64,000 nucleotides of DNA from JBAJNN01 sp036881905 (lineage in GTDB: Bacteria; Pseudomonadota; Alphaproteobacteria; Rhizobiales; Im1): assembly GCA_036881905.1 (NCBI GenBank), contig JBAJNN010000004.1, positions 29,584 through 93,583 of the forward strand, given 5' to 3'. Below, piece by piece: positions 37,455-45,977 of this stretch. The notes under the pieces were generated by a model. It did not search any database. It saw only the letters and a list, made by a program, of their open reading frames with translations, and was not told the DNA's origin. Position 1 is the stretch's first letter; each line of letters opens with the position of its first letter. The translations under genes and the position numbers were made by a program.

Positions 37455-37892
37455 ATGATTTCTGTTTATAGTTTAAAGGATACGTATAAAGAGGCATGGT
37501 CTCGGCTATGGAAAAATTATCTTGCTTTTTATAAAGTACAAAAAAGCGATGAAATATATGATTTGACCTTTTTGCGGTTGATTGAAGAAAATAATGAATG
37601 CGAAGGCTATATCGCATTTGTAGGTGGCAGTGCTGCTGGTATTGTCCACTGTATTTATCATCTGCACCTCTGGCAAAAAGAAAAAATCTGCTACTTGCAG
37701 GATTTATTCGTTGATGAAAATTATAGAAAGCATGGCGTCGCTACCAAATTAATATCACAAATTTATGCAGCTGCAGATGACAAAAAAGCGAAGGGCGTTT
37801 ACTGGTTGACACAGGATTTCAATGAAACAGCCAGAAGTTTATATGACGAGATAGGAGTTAAAACGCCCTTTATCAAATATACACGCACATGA
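37455..37892 (+). CDS. GNAT family N-acetyltransferase
   Basis: 145 aa from ATG 37455, supported by GGAGG 12 bases upstream. It has the GNAT core: CYLQDLFVDENYRKHGVATK is the beta4/acetyl-CoA pyrophosphate loop (R-x-x-G-V-A). WLTQDFNETARSLYDEIG is the C-terminal signature. It would acetylate an amine on a small molecule or peptide. Its stop overlaps the start of the oxidoreductase gene. Confidence 0.8.
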   Translation: MISVYSLKDTYKEAWSRLWKNYLAFYKVQKSDEIYDLTFLRLIEENNECEGYIAFVGGSAAGIVHCIYHLHLWQKEKICYLQDLFVDENYRKHGVATKLISQIYAAADDKKAKGVYWLTQDFNETARSLYDEIGVKTPFIKYTRT

Positions 37893-38950
37893 AAATGAAT
37901 GCTATTATCGTTGGCGCTGGTATAAATGGATTGATGTGCGCTTATGATCTGGTAAAACGAGGTAAGATAAAAGTCAAAGTATATGACAAAAACCAAATAC
38001 CCAATCCAAAATCTGCCTCTTTTGGCAAGCACCGCCTAATTCAACCGTAGGGTAATAATGGTTGTGTTCAAAACGCTCAAAAGGCACTTTCCGCTCTCTC
38101 GCTCTGGCATGATATTTTTGACGATATCAATGCTGATGGTTTTGAAAAGACCGGTGTTTTCGCAATAGCAAAAAATAATATTAGCTCTCAGTATAGTCAT
38201 AACATTGATTTAGAACTGCTCTCTACAAAATATATTTGTGAAATAATGCCGCTGCTGGAAGGTTTTGACAGTGGCTATGTACACTATTTTCCTCAGTTTG
38301 GTGTCTTATTTGCGGAAAAAATACTGTATGATCTTATTCAATATCTTCAAAAGAATGGCTTACGGTTTTACGAAAGACATTCTGTAGTTTTGGTTGATGC
38401 GCAAATGGGCAATGTCTGCTTTTCTGATGGAAAAATTGTCGCTGGGGATAAAATTATTATTGCGGCGGGATACGGAGCAGATGCGATTGTTAGCTCATCA
38501 TTCAAGAACGATGAATATTTACTCCCCAGTTTCAGACCCATGAGATGCTATGTTGACTATGTAAAACATCCAAAAATGAAAATTGATAAAACTGTTCCTG
38601 CTTGGGCTTCTTTGGGGGTAGGTGATATGTGGGGAATGCCTCCATTAAGAGGCATCCCAATGAAACTTGGCTGTGGCGATTTTACTAAGCCATGTGATCC
38701 ACTGGCGGCAGATGATTCTCACACGATTGCCCAAGAAATTGTAGTGAGATACAAACAGTTATTTCCGAAGTTTGATGGATTGGAAATTGAGGGTGCAGGA
38801 TTTAACCACTGGACAGAAATAAACAACAATAGCGACTATATCGAAATAGATAGAGCTGTTATCATAACATCAGACAAAGGTGCTGGTTTTAAATTTGCTC
38901 CTGTTGTTTCTTTAAAAGTGGCCAATTTGTTATGTAGAATAGCGTATTGA
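37889..38950 (+). pseudogene. FAD-dependent amino-acid oxidase-type gene with an internal amber stop
   Basis: One frame of 354 codons is open but for TAG at 38048-38050. It begins MKMNAIIVGAGINGLMCAYD, a dinucleotide-binding fold, and ends GAGFKFAPVVSLKVANLLCR, as in DAO/glycine-oxidase proteins. The stop replaces the tyrosine usually found in the HRLIxxxYG segment (here HRLIQP*GN). The rest is undamaged, so the loss is recent, or the stop is read through. It would oxidise an amino acid or secondary amine. Confidence 0.78.
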
Positions 38951-39050
38951 CTCAGCCTCCCGCCGCCTAACCAACCCGCTGTCAACGCCAGTTTAAATTT
39001 GACCCACTTATCGGCGTTATCGCCGAAGTAAAATTGACCCACCCATGTAA

Positions 39051-39272
39051 TTAACTCTTTACTTCAGATAGTTTTTCCAGAACTGTGGGGATCGTTCCTA
39101 CTGCTTTTCTTCCTCGTAATCTATAACTCTCTCCACTGATCTGTACGATGTGTGAGTGATGAAGAAGTCGATCCAACAATGCGGCAGTGAGTGTCGTATC
39201 GTCGGCGAACGCATTTAACCATTGTGAGAACGGCAAGTTACTGGTGACGATGATGCTGCCTTGCTCATGGTA
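39051..39272 (-). pseudogene. istB fragment (IS21 family)
   Basis: The C-terminal ~70 residues of an IS21 helper ATPase: HEQGSIIVTSNLPFSQWLNA, LTAALLDRLLHHSHIVQISG and ESYRLRGRK. The frame ends abruptly at the inverted end of the IS256-type element, which interrupted it. The rest of istB and istA are not in the window. Confidence 0.85.
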
Positions 39273-40579
39273 GTGTCAAACATCTTTCGCACTTTTGATT
39301 TCAGGCTACGGCTCCCTGGGTTTGATTTTGCTCTGCATAGAGCGGTGTCATGTTCATGTATTTGCGAGCGGACCATTTGCCAGCCGCTATATGCCTGAGC
39401 CTGGCCGCGGCCAGGTTCAGGCATGATTGCCCGTCCGGAAAGGCTCCGCGCGGGTGCGACGACGGATCTCTTTCATGATCCTCTCAAGCGGATTGTTGGT
39501 GCGGATCTTGAGCCAATGGCTGTCCGGGAAGGCATAATAGGTCAACGTCTCCCCAATAGCCTTTTCAATCAATTCTGCGGCTTTGGTCATCTGTTGACTA
39601 CGAAGCTCTGCGATAACAGTGTCAGCTTTCTCCTGAGCTGCCTTTCGGCTCTCCTGAGCATGAATAGCCTTGAGCCTATGGGTCACCTCTCGAACCTTGC
39701 TTGATGGTACATGACTGAAGACGTTGCGATAGAAATGCACCATGCATCGCTGCCAACGAGCATCGGGCAGATAGTCGGCAATGCTCTCCACCAGACCACG
39801 ACAGGCATCCGAGATGATCAGCTGTACGCCCTTCAGCCCGCGATCAACCAAATGCCGTAAAAACGAGGACCAACCGGATTTGTCTTCCTTGGCTCCCTCG
39901 CAAATGCCCAAGATCTCCCGATATCCGTCTTTGTTGACCGCACTGGCAACCGGCAAGGAGACATTGCGAGCCTCGCCAGCCCATGTTCGCTTCATCACAA
40001 TGCCGTCCAGATAGAGGTATGGATATTCACCTTCAATGAGACGATGACGCCATTCTTCGATCTTGGCATAGATCTTCTTGTTCAAGTTCGAAACAGTGCC
40101 TGGCGATACACGGGTGCCCCATAGAGCCTCGGTGATATCCTCAACACGGCGAACAGAAACACCCGCCCGATACATCTCGATCAAGGCTTCCTCAACGCTG
40201 CTTTCACGGCGCTGATATCGTTCAATAATGGCTGTCTCAAAAGTCTGGCGGCGAGGCTTCGGCATCTTCAACTTCACTTCACCTGCCTTCGTGTGAAGTG
40301 ACCGCTCATAACTGCCTGCACGAGTGTCATGACGATCTTCACTCCGTTCATACCGAGCAGCCCCGCACAGACGATCGGCTTCTGCATCAAGCATCGCATT
40401 GAGTGCTTCTTCGACCGTACCGCGCACCATCTCACCAAGGTGATCCTTGATACGGCCTTCATCAATCCGGATGATATTGTCCATGGGCGCACCATCACTA
40501 TCATCAGTCATCGAAAAGTCTCCCTTCATCAATCATGAAGGAAGCCGTCTGAAAATCAAATGTGCGAAACAATTTGTAC
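39273..40579 (-). mobile_element. IS256-family insertion sequence, ~1.3 kb
   Basis: The imperfect inverted ends are GTGTCAAACATCTTTCGCAC (39273-39292) and, read from the right, GTACAAATTGTTTCGCACAT. They enclose one transposase. No matching 8-9 bp direct repeats are seen outside the ends (TCATGGTA versus GTTATCCG), so the flanks were rearranged after insertion. The left flank is istB; the right flank is a cut gene start. Confidence 0.8.
39417..40532 (-). CDS. IS256-family mutator transposase, C-terminally frameshifted
   Basis: 371 aa of a DDE transposase: GVQLIISDACRGLVESIADY with the catalytic Asp, WQRCMVHFYRNVFSHVPSSK and NNPLERIMKEIRRRTR. Near 39440 the frame changes. The usual ending (GAFPDGQSCLNLAAARL...) lies in another frame (MVRSQIHEHDTALCRAKSN is an overlapping shadow), so about 45 residues are replaced by AEPFRTGNHA. 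The catalytic core survives, but activity is doubtful. Confidence 0.85.
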   Translation of the reverse strand: MMKGDFSMTDDSDGAPMDNIIRIDEGRIKDHLGEMVRGTVEEALNAMLDAEADRLCGAARYERSEDRHDTRAGSYERSLHTKAGEVKLKMPKPRRQTFETAIIERYQRRESSVEEALIEMYRAGVSVRRVEDITEALWGTRVSPGTVSNLNKKIYAKIEEWRHRLIEGEYPYLYLDGIVMKRTWAGEARNVSLPVASAVNKDGYREILGICEGAKEDKSGWSSFLRHLVDRGLKGVQLIISDACRGLVESIADYLPDARWQRCMVHFYRNVFSHVPSSKVREVTHRLKAIHAQESRKAAQEKADTVIAELRSQQMTKAAELIEKAIGETLTYYAFPDSHWLKIRTNNPLERIMKEIRRRTRAEPFRTGNHA

Positions 40580-40690
40580 GTTATCCGTCCAGGCACCGAC
40601 GAAGGCCACGCGCAGGGCCGCCCCCTCGCGCCGCAGCGCCAGGCTGGATGCCGTGCCGTCGTCCATATTCAGTGGTTCGGCGGTGCTCAT
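40580..40690 (-). pseudogene. 5' fragment of a gene cut by IS256, possibly MlaE-like
   Basis: From ATG 40690 the frame gives MSTAEPLNMDDGTASSLALR and GAALRVAFVGAWTDN, then enters the IS end. The LRREGxALxVxxxGxWT pattern resembles the STAS-like start of MlaE/YrbE permeases. Too short to be sure. Confidence 0.3.
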
Positions 40691-40841
40691 GCCGCCCTCC
40701 CGCGGCGGTTCTGCCGCATGCCGACTGCCCCTAACGTCGCTGATTTCTTAAAGCATATCATAGCTTAAGCGGCCGATTTGTCGCCGCCCTATGATAAGTA
40801 CTACGGAATTCCCCGGGCTTCAGGCGCAGCCTGCCCCGGTC

Positions 40842-41315
40842 TTAGGGGCTCTGCACCCGGGCCTCGTGGCGTACCGGGAAGTTCACCGAATTGGCGATGA
40901 AGCAGGTCTCGTGGGCCGCCGCGTGCAGCACCTCGGCGCGGGAAAGGTCGCTGCCGGCGGCCAGCGTCACCGTGGGGCGCAGCACCACCTCGACAAAATG
41001 CCCGCCCTTGCCTTCCTGCTGCATGGTGCCGCTGGCCGCGTCCTCGTAGGCGACGACCTCCAGCCCCTCCAGGGCAGCCAGCGCCAGGTAGGACAGCATG
41101 TGGCAGGCCGACAGGGCCAGAACCAGCATGTCCTCCGGATTGTGCAGGGCCGGATCGCCCCGGAATGCGGGATCGGCCGAGCCGGCGATCGACGGCTTGC
41201 CGGGAAAGTCAGCGCGGTATTTCCGCGAATAGCCCTGGTAGCTCTTGGTGCCGCCGGCGGCCGCGCTGATCCAGGTCACGTGGGCTTCATAGTGATGCTG
41301 TTTGCCGCGGGGCAT
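40842..41315 (-). CDS. OsmC family peroxiredoxin-like protein
   Basis: 157 aa. OsmC/Ohr-type fold with the first catalytic cysteine in VLALSACHMLSYLALAALEG (near residue 91) and the second in AHETCFIANSVNF (near 141). Such enzymes reduce organic peroxides using thiols. ATG 41315. It follows the TPR gene on the same strand and is likely co-transcribed with it. Confidence 0.88.
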   Translation of the reverse strand: MPRGKQHHYEAHVTWISAAAGGTKSYQGYSRKYRADFPGKPSIAGSADPAFRGDPALHNPEDMLVLALSACHMLSYLALAALEGLEVVAYEDAASGTMQQEGKGGHFVEVVLRPTVTLAAGSDLSRAEVLHAAAHETCFIANSVNFPVRHEARVQSP

Positions 41316-41348
41316 GGGCCGGCCTTCTTTTCGGTTGCGGGGCGGGGG

Positions 41349-42568
41349 TCAGGCGGGCAAGGCCGCGGCGGCCGCCGCCATATCCCGGTTCCAGGCATTG
41401 GCGCGGCGCACGTCGCCGCGTTCGGACAACAGGGCGCGGGCGATGGCCCGCCGTCCGGCCTTCACCGCGGCGTCGATCAGCAGTTGCTCGAAGAGGTCGC
41501 GCTGGGCCCGGCTGCCGCCGATGCGGTGCAGTTCGGCCCGGTGCGGCAGCAGCAGGTCGACCGCCTCGCCGTAGTGGCCGCGCCGGTGGGCCAGCACGGC
41601 CCGGCACAGCGGCAGGCCGACCTCGTGGGCGACGTCGGCCTCGGTGCCGAAGCCGGTGGCGAAGTGCTCCAGGCTTTCCAGCAGCGCCTCGGCCGCGCCG
41701 CCGTTCCCTTTGGCGCTTTCGGCCGCGGCCAGCGCCATCATGTAGTGGGCGTCGGCGAAGATCAGCATGTGGTCGTGGCCCAGGGCGGCGGATTTCTCGG
41801 CCAGTTCGGTCCAGCGGTTGCCGATGTCGACGCCGCGCTGCTCCAGGCGCCACAGCAGGGCGACCGCATTGGCGATATCCAGATAGTCTTCGGATTGGTC
41901 GCCGCGCACTTTCTCGTCGTAGTGCGCCAGCACCGCGTCGATCCTGCCGTGGTCCAGCAGGAACAGGCCGCGGTGCCAGTGAACGTGATAGACGAAGTTG
42001 TTGCAGCCGGCCCAGTGCGTCTCCAGGCCGCCGATCCAGGGGTCGCCCTCGGCCGGGCGTCCTGCATCTCCATGACGTGGGCGACCGCGTGGGCGGCCCA
42101 GAGGTCGGCGGGGTTGCGCTCTACCGCCTCGCGCCCGGCCGTCTCGGCGGCGGCATAGTCGCCGCACTCCTCCAGGGCGAAGGCCTTCAGCCCCAGCACG
42201 AAGCCGTAGCCCGGCACGGTCTCGTCCCAGGCGTAAAACGGCCGCGCGACGGAACCGCGCATGCCCTCGGCGGCACCCAGATAGAAGTGCAGGTACTGCG
42301 CCAGCTTCAGCGCCACGATGTCGTGCGGATGGTCCAGCAGCAGGACGTCGTAGGCCGCCGCCGCCGCGGCCAGGTCCTGCTTGGCGAACAGCAGCAGGAA
42401 GCAGCCCTTCAGATAGTGTGCCAGCGGCATCGCCGGGTCCAGGGTCAGGGTTTCCTTCAGGCGGTCCCCGGTCGCCAGTTCGAAGCCCAGGTAGGCGTTC
42501 ACCGTGGCGTCATAGGCCTGCAGCGACGAAGCAGGCATGTTGCGGATGAAACTCGTCACTGAGGCCAT
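41349..42568 (-). pseudogene. TPR-repeat protein with one frameshift
   Basis: From ATG 42568: NMPASSLQAYDATVNAYLGF, then helical repeats up to AHAVAHVMEMQD near 42065. There the frame slips, and the next frame continues as GDPWIGGLETHWAGCNNFVY and ERGDVRRANAWNRDMAAAAA to 41349. Joined, it is a ~405-aa cytosolic protein of the TPR type found beside OsmC genes. A single-base indel within a G/C run explains the break; a sequencing error is possible. Confidence 0.7.
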
Positions 42569-42580
42569 ATTCAGTTCTCC

Positions 42581-42823
42581 TTAGCCCTTGATGTCGCGCG
42601 GGTCGTTGCCGTGCGAATCGGACTGGCTGATCCGACCATCCTGGTTGTGGATCTTGAACTCCGTGCCGGCGTTACGGCTGATCTCCCGTCCCCGGTCGAC
42701 CGCTTCCCGCTTGGTGTCGAAATGCCCGCTCGACCGGTCTGCGCCGCCGCCGCGGACGTCCCAGCCTCCATCAGGATTGGGCACCACGTGGTGGGTACCG
42801 GACCCGCGCTTATTGCCTGACAT
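42581..42823 (-). CDS. DUF2188 family protein
   Basis: 80 aa with the DUF2188 signature: HHVVPNPDGGWDVRGGGADR, FDTKREAVDRGREI and FKIHNQDGRI. These small basic proteins are common on plasmids and islands, with no known function. It starts at ATG 42823 and ends just before the TPR gene. Confidence 0.85.
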   Translation of the reverse strand: MSGNKRGSGTHHVVPNPDGGWDVRGGGADRSSGHFDTKREAVDRGREISRNAGTEFKIHNQDGRISQSDSHGNDPRDIKG

Positions 42824-42942
42824 TGATCTGGTCTCCGTAGGTAACGCGCCAGCCTTACGCTGGCACTCTGCGGATTAGCGTATCGACAGCGCGCGCGGAG
42901 TCAATCGAAAAAATACGCACATCCGCGAATTGGCGAGTTTCG

Positions 42943-43160
42943 CTAGCCGAACAGAGATGGCTGCCTGTCGGACTCCGATACCAAGTTGAGCTTCAGCAGC
43001 CGAATCCGAGCTGCATCCTCCGAAACCGCAAACTGCTCCATGATTGCTCCGATCAAGGCGCAACCATGGTCGGATCCAACGTAAATCGCTCCGTGCAGGC
43101 CGCGCGGCTCGCAATACTCGGTCACGAGGCGGCGCACATGGCTCGCGGGCATCAGAATGG
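42943..43160 (-). pseudogene. C-terminal ImmA/IrrE-like fragment
   Basis: Reads AILMPASHVRRLVTEY near its start and GAIMEQFAVSEDAARIRLLK at its end. This is the tail of ImmA/IrrE metallo-peptidases, after the HExxH motif, which is absent. It meets the Com-like fragment head on, so both were cut at one junction near 43150. Confidence 0.55.
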
Positions 43161-43316
43161 CGCTGCACGCGCTGTGACAAGCTGCTCGGCGTCTGCCGGG
43201 ACGGCCGGATGCATCTGCGTTTTGCGCGGGGCCACGAGTATTTCGTGGGCTTTCCGGTCGTGGCCACCTGCCGCGGCTGCGGCACGCTGAACCAGGCGAC
43301 ATCACCCGCGCGCTGA
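43155..43316 (+). pseudogene. Com-like zinc-ribbon fragment
   Basis: Reads WRCTRCDKLLGVCRDGRMHL and VVATCRGCGTLNQA, the CxxC...CxxC zinc ribbon of the phage Mu Com translational regulator family. No start codon is found before the junction. A prophage relic. Confidence 0.55.
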
Positions 43317-43491
43317 GGCGCGCATCTCACCAATTTCCTGAAATCGCAGAGACGCACGACGTCCTGACCTGGCCACGAAAAGGCGCTGGACGCCTGGCCG
43401 CAAGGCAGGCGTCCAATGTCTATCGCGTGGCACGAGATCCGTGATCACCTCATGTTTTCTTCTTCAACTCTCGGTTTTCAACACACCTTCG

Positions 43492-43836
43492 ATGCGCTTC
43501 GGCACACCAGTGAACCGCTCGCGCATTTTGCTGACCCCGGCCGCTTTGCTGGACACGCTGCACGTCGGCGGCCATGCACCGGACGAGAAAAACCGATTGC
43601 TGGTCGCACTGGTCGGGGTCGCGCAGTCTGGTGGCGAGACCGCCGATTGTGCCCTGACGCTGATGTTGCTGGCCCTCTGGCCGGGGCTGGATGCCGATCT
43701 GGTGATCCGTGTGGCCATCGACGGGTTCTCCCAGGCCGAGGTCGCGACCGAGTTGGGGCTGTCTGAGGCGGCGACGCGCAAACGCTATCAGCGGGCAACC
43801 CGGCGACTACGCGACGCCCTGCAAGAATTTCGCTGA
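43492..43836 (+). CDS. Sigma-70 region 4-like phage/ICE regulator, shortened
   Basis: 114 aa from ATG 43492; an upstream start at 43441 is open. The C-terminal half (VAIDGFSQAEVATELGLSEA, then ATRKRYQRATRRLRD) is a sigma region 4 helix-turn-helix. Relatives in alphaproteobacterial elements are longer: here TLMLLALWPGLD is joined directly to ADLVIRV, so an internal stretch seems deleted. First gene of the replication module. Confidence 0.6.
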   Translation: MRFGTPVNRSRILLTPAALLDTLHVGGHAPDEKNRLLVALVGVAQSGGETADCALTLMLLALWPGLDADLVIRVAIDGFSQAEVATELGLSEAATRKRYQRATRRLRDALQEFR

Positions 43837-43920
43837 TCCGATGTCCCGATCCCCGCAGCGCGGTGGCTTTTTCCATTCAGACGCCACCGCGCGCTCCACT
43901 CAAACCGAAAGTCGACCAGC

Positions 43921-44181
43921 ATGATCCGCAAAGCCGACCTCTTGTCCGCAGACCTCAAGCGCATCCCCGGCCTCTATCGCCGTTGGGAGCTGCCGGAAAT
44001 CCTGAAGAGCCAGCGCGCTTACCGCATCGAGAATGCCGGCTCCCATCAGGATGGGACGCCTCTCGTGGCGGTCTACGCCGACGCCGATACGGGCCAGCCG
44101 GACGACCTGGACAACGCCTCAAACGAGACCGCCGAAGCGGCATCGGTCCCTCCCGGGATGATCTCGCGGCGGCCTGAGTAG
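43921..44181 (+). CDS. Hypothetical protein of the replication module
   Basis: 86 aa, unrecognised: LKRIPGLYRRWELPEILKSQ then an acidic tail. Plus strand, in line with the genes after it. Confidence 0.5.
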   Translation: MIRKADLLSADLKRIPGLYRRWELPEILKSQRAYRIENAGSHQDGTPLVAVYADADTGQPDDLDNASNETAEAASVPPGMISRRPE

Positions 44182-44199
44182 AGGGAAAAGGAGGAGATC

Positions 44200-44553
44200 A
44201 TGTTCATGGGAACCACACCCTTTATCACCGTTCGCGCCAGCCGACCGCTTACAGAGATCGAGTTTTGCGCCTGGGTGGCGCAAGCCGTTCCCGGTGACCG
44301 GCTGGAATACCACCGCGGCTTTCTGGTGCTCGACATCTTCTCGGTGTTTTCGGGGCTGTCGGATGCGGCGCGGGCCGAGTTGAGCAGGCTTGGATCGCGG
44401 GCCTTCTGGGCCGCCGAGCAGGGTCCCGTGCATCTCGTGCAGGAGCGCGTGGGGCCCGACCAGTTCGCCTACATCGCCGTCGCCCGGCCCAAACCCAAAG
44501 CCGCTGCCGTCTCGCTGTCCGAGCTGCTGCTCGCTGAACAAGAGGCCGCGTGA
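44200..44553 (+). CDS. Hypothetical protein of the replication module
   Basis: 117 aa: LTEIEFCAWVAQAVPGDRLE, YHRGFLVLDIFSVFSG and GPDQFAYIAVARPKP. GGAGGAG precedes ATG 44200. Of phage/ICE type, no known function. The stop overlaps the next start. Confidence 0.6.
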   Translation: MFMGTTPFITVRASRPLTEIEFCAWVAQAVPGDRLEYHRGFLVLDIFSVFSGLSDAARAELSRLGSRAFWAAEQGPVHLVQERVGPDQFAYIAVARPKPKAAAVSLSELLLAEQEAA

Positions 44554-45086
44554 TGCCCGCCTTCCAAACCTTTTTCACCGATCACGGAGACCTTTTCATG
44601 CCATTCCCCGAGAACACCCCAACGCCCGACGATCTGCCATCCCTCAGTGCCGCCGAGATCGCGGCGCTGCCGGTCGAATTGCTGGCGATCCTGCAGCGCG
44701 AGATTGACGAGCGCCTGAAGCGCGACAAGGCGGCCAAGACCCGCTTCGATGCCGGACTGGCCGTCCGCTATGCCACCCGCGCCGCTGAGGAACGCCAGGT
44801 TCAGGCCAAGGACACCGGCACCGTCCGGTTCGACGATGGTGATTTCACCGTGGTCGCCGATCTGCCGAAACGAGTGGATTGGGATCAGGACCGGCTGGCC
44901 GCCATGGTCGCGCGGATCCGCGATGCCGGGGACGACCCCACCGAATATGTCGATCTGGCCTACAAGGTGCCCGAGCGCAAATACGCCGCCTGGCCCGAAG
45001 CAATCCGGCAGGGTTTTGAGCCCGCGCGTACGGTGCGGCCGGGCTCACTGAAAGTCGAAATCCTCGCGCAGGGGGCTGATCAGTGA
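44550..45086 (+). CDS. Hypothetical protein of the replication module
   Basis: 178 aa from a GTG at 44550 (ATG 44553 or 44598 also possible). The middle reads FDAGLAVRYATRAAEERQVQ and VRFDDGDFTVVADLPKRVDW, then LAAMVARIRDAGDDPTEYVD. Similar phage proteins lie beside recombination ATPases; no enzymatic motif. Overlaps the ATPase gene by four bases. Confidence 0.6.
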   Translation: MMPAFQTFFTDHGDLFMPFPENTPTPDDLPSLSAAEIAALPVELLAILQREIDERLKRDKAAKTRFDAGLAVRYATRAAEERQVQAKDTGTVRFDDGDFTVVADLPKRVDWDQDRLAAMVARIRDAGDDPTEYVDLAYKVPERKYAAWPEAIRQGFEPARTVRPGSLKVEILAQGADQ

Positions 45087-45964
45087 GACTGCCCATCATC
45101 AGCGCCGACCAACGGCTTGCAGAGCCGCGCGGCATCAAGGGCTGCATCTTCGGCAAGAGCGGAATTGGCAAAACCTCACTGCTCTGGACCCTCGATCCCG
45201 ATCGTACGCTGTTCATGGATCTCGAAGCGGGTGACCTCGCCATCGAAGGCTGGTCCGGCGACAGCATCCGGCCGCGGACCTGGACGGAGTGCCGGGATTT
45301 CGCGGTGTTCATCGGCGGCCCCAACCCGGCTTTGCGCGACGAGCAGCCCTATAGCCCGGCACACTACAAGGCGGTCTGCGAACGCTTCGGCGAGCCGGCA
45401 GAACTCGATCGCTACGACACGATTTTTGTCGACTCGATCACCGTCGCAGGGCGGCTGTGCTTCGGTTGGTGCAAGGGCCAGCCCGAGGCGCTGTCGGAGA
45501 AGACCGGCAAGCGGGATGTGCGTGGCGCCTACGGGCTGCACGGCCGCGAGATGATCGGCTGGCTCACCCACCTGCAGCACACGCGGGCCAAGAATGTCTG
45601 GTTCGTCGGCATCCTCGATGAGAAGTTCGATGACTTCAATCGCAAGGTGTTCCAGCCACAGATCGACGGCTCGAAGACCGGGTTGGAGCTGCCGGGGATC
45701 GTCGATGAGGTGATCACCATGGCGGAACTAACGTCTGACGGCGGCGAGCCGTATCGCGCCTTTGTTTGCCAGACAATCAACCCCTGGGGCTTCCCGGCCA
45801 AGGATCGCTCTGGCCGCCTGGCCCAAGTCGAAGAGCCTCATCTCGGCCGCCTGATGGCGAAGATCCGGACGGCATCAGCACCGGCACCCGACCGCCTGAC
45901 CTACGCTCCGCCACCCGTCGATCCGGCCGGCGACGACCAATCCCAACCGCAATCCCAAAAATAG
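45083..45964 (+). CDS. P-loop ATPase, phage recombination/replication type (AAA_24)
   Basis: 293 aa with Walker A FGKSGIGKTSLLW (residues ~28-40), Walker B-like YDTIFVDSITVAGRL and an acidic stretch FMDLEAGDLAIEGW. Resembles the RAD55/Sak4-like single-strand annealing ATPases of phages. GTG start overlapping the gene before it. Confidence 0.75.
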   Translation: MRLPIISADQRLAEPRGIKGCIFGKSGIGKTSLLWTLDPDRTLFMDLEAGDLAIEGWSGDSIRPRTWTECRDFAVFIGGPNPALRDEQPYSPAHYKAVCERFGEPAELDRYDTIFVDSITVAGRLCFGWCKGQPEALSEKTGKRDVRGAYGLHGREMIGWLTHLQHTRAKNVWFVGILDEKFDDFNRKVFQPQIDGSKTGLELPGIVDEVITMAELTSDGGEPYRAFVCQTINPWGFPAKDRSGRLAQVEEPHLGRLMAKIRTASAPAPDRLTYAPPPVDPAGDDQSQPQSQK

Positions 45965-45977
45965 AAGGAGGTTCCCC

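Noticed and set aside
40791..42158. 455-codon open frame antisense to OsmC and TPR genes
   Set aside because: Composition (Gly/Gln/His/Val-rich) is that of an antisense shadow, while the minus strand shows OsmC catalytic cysteines and TPR helices.
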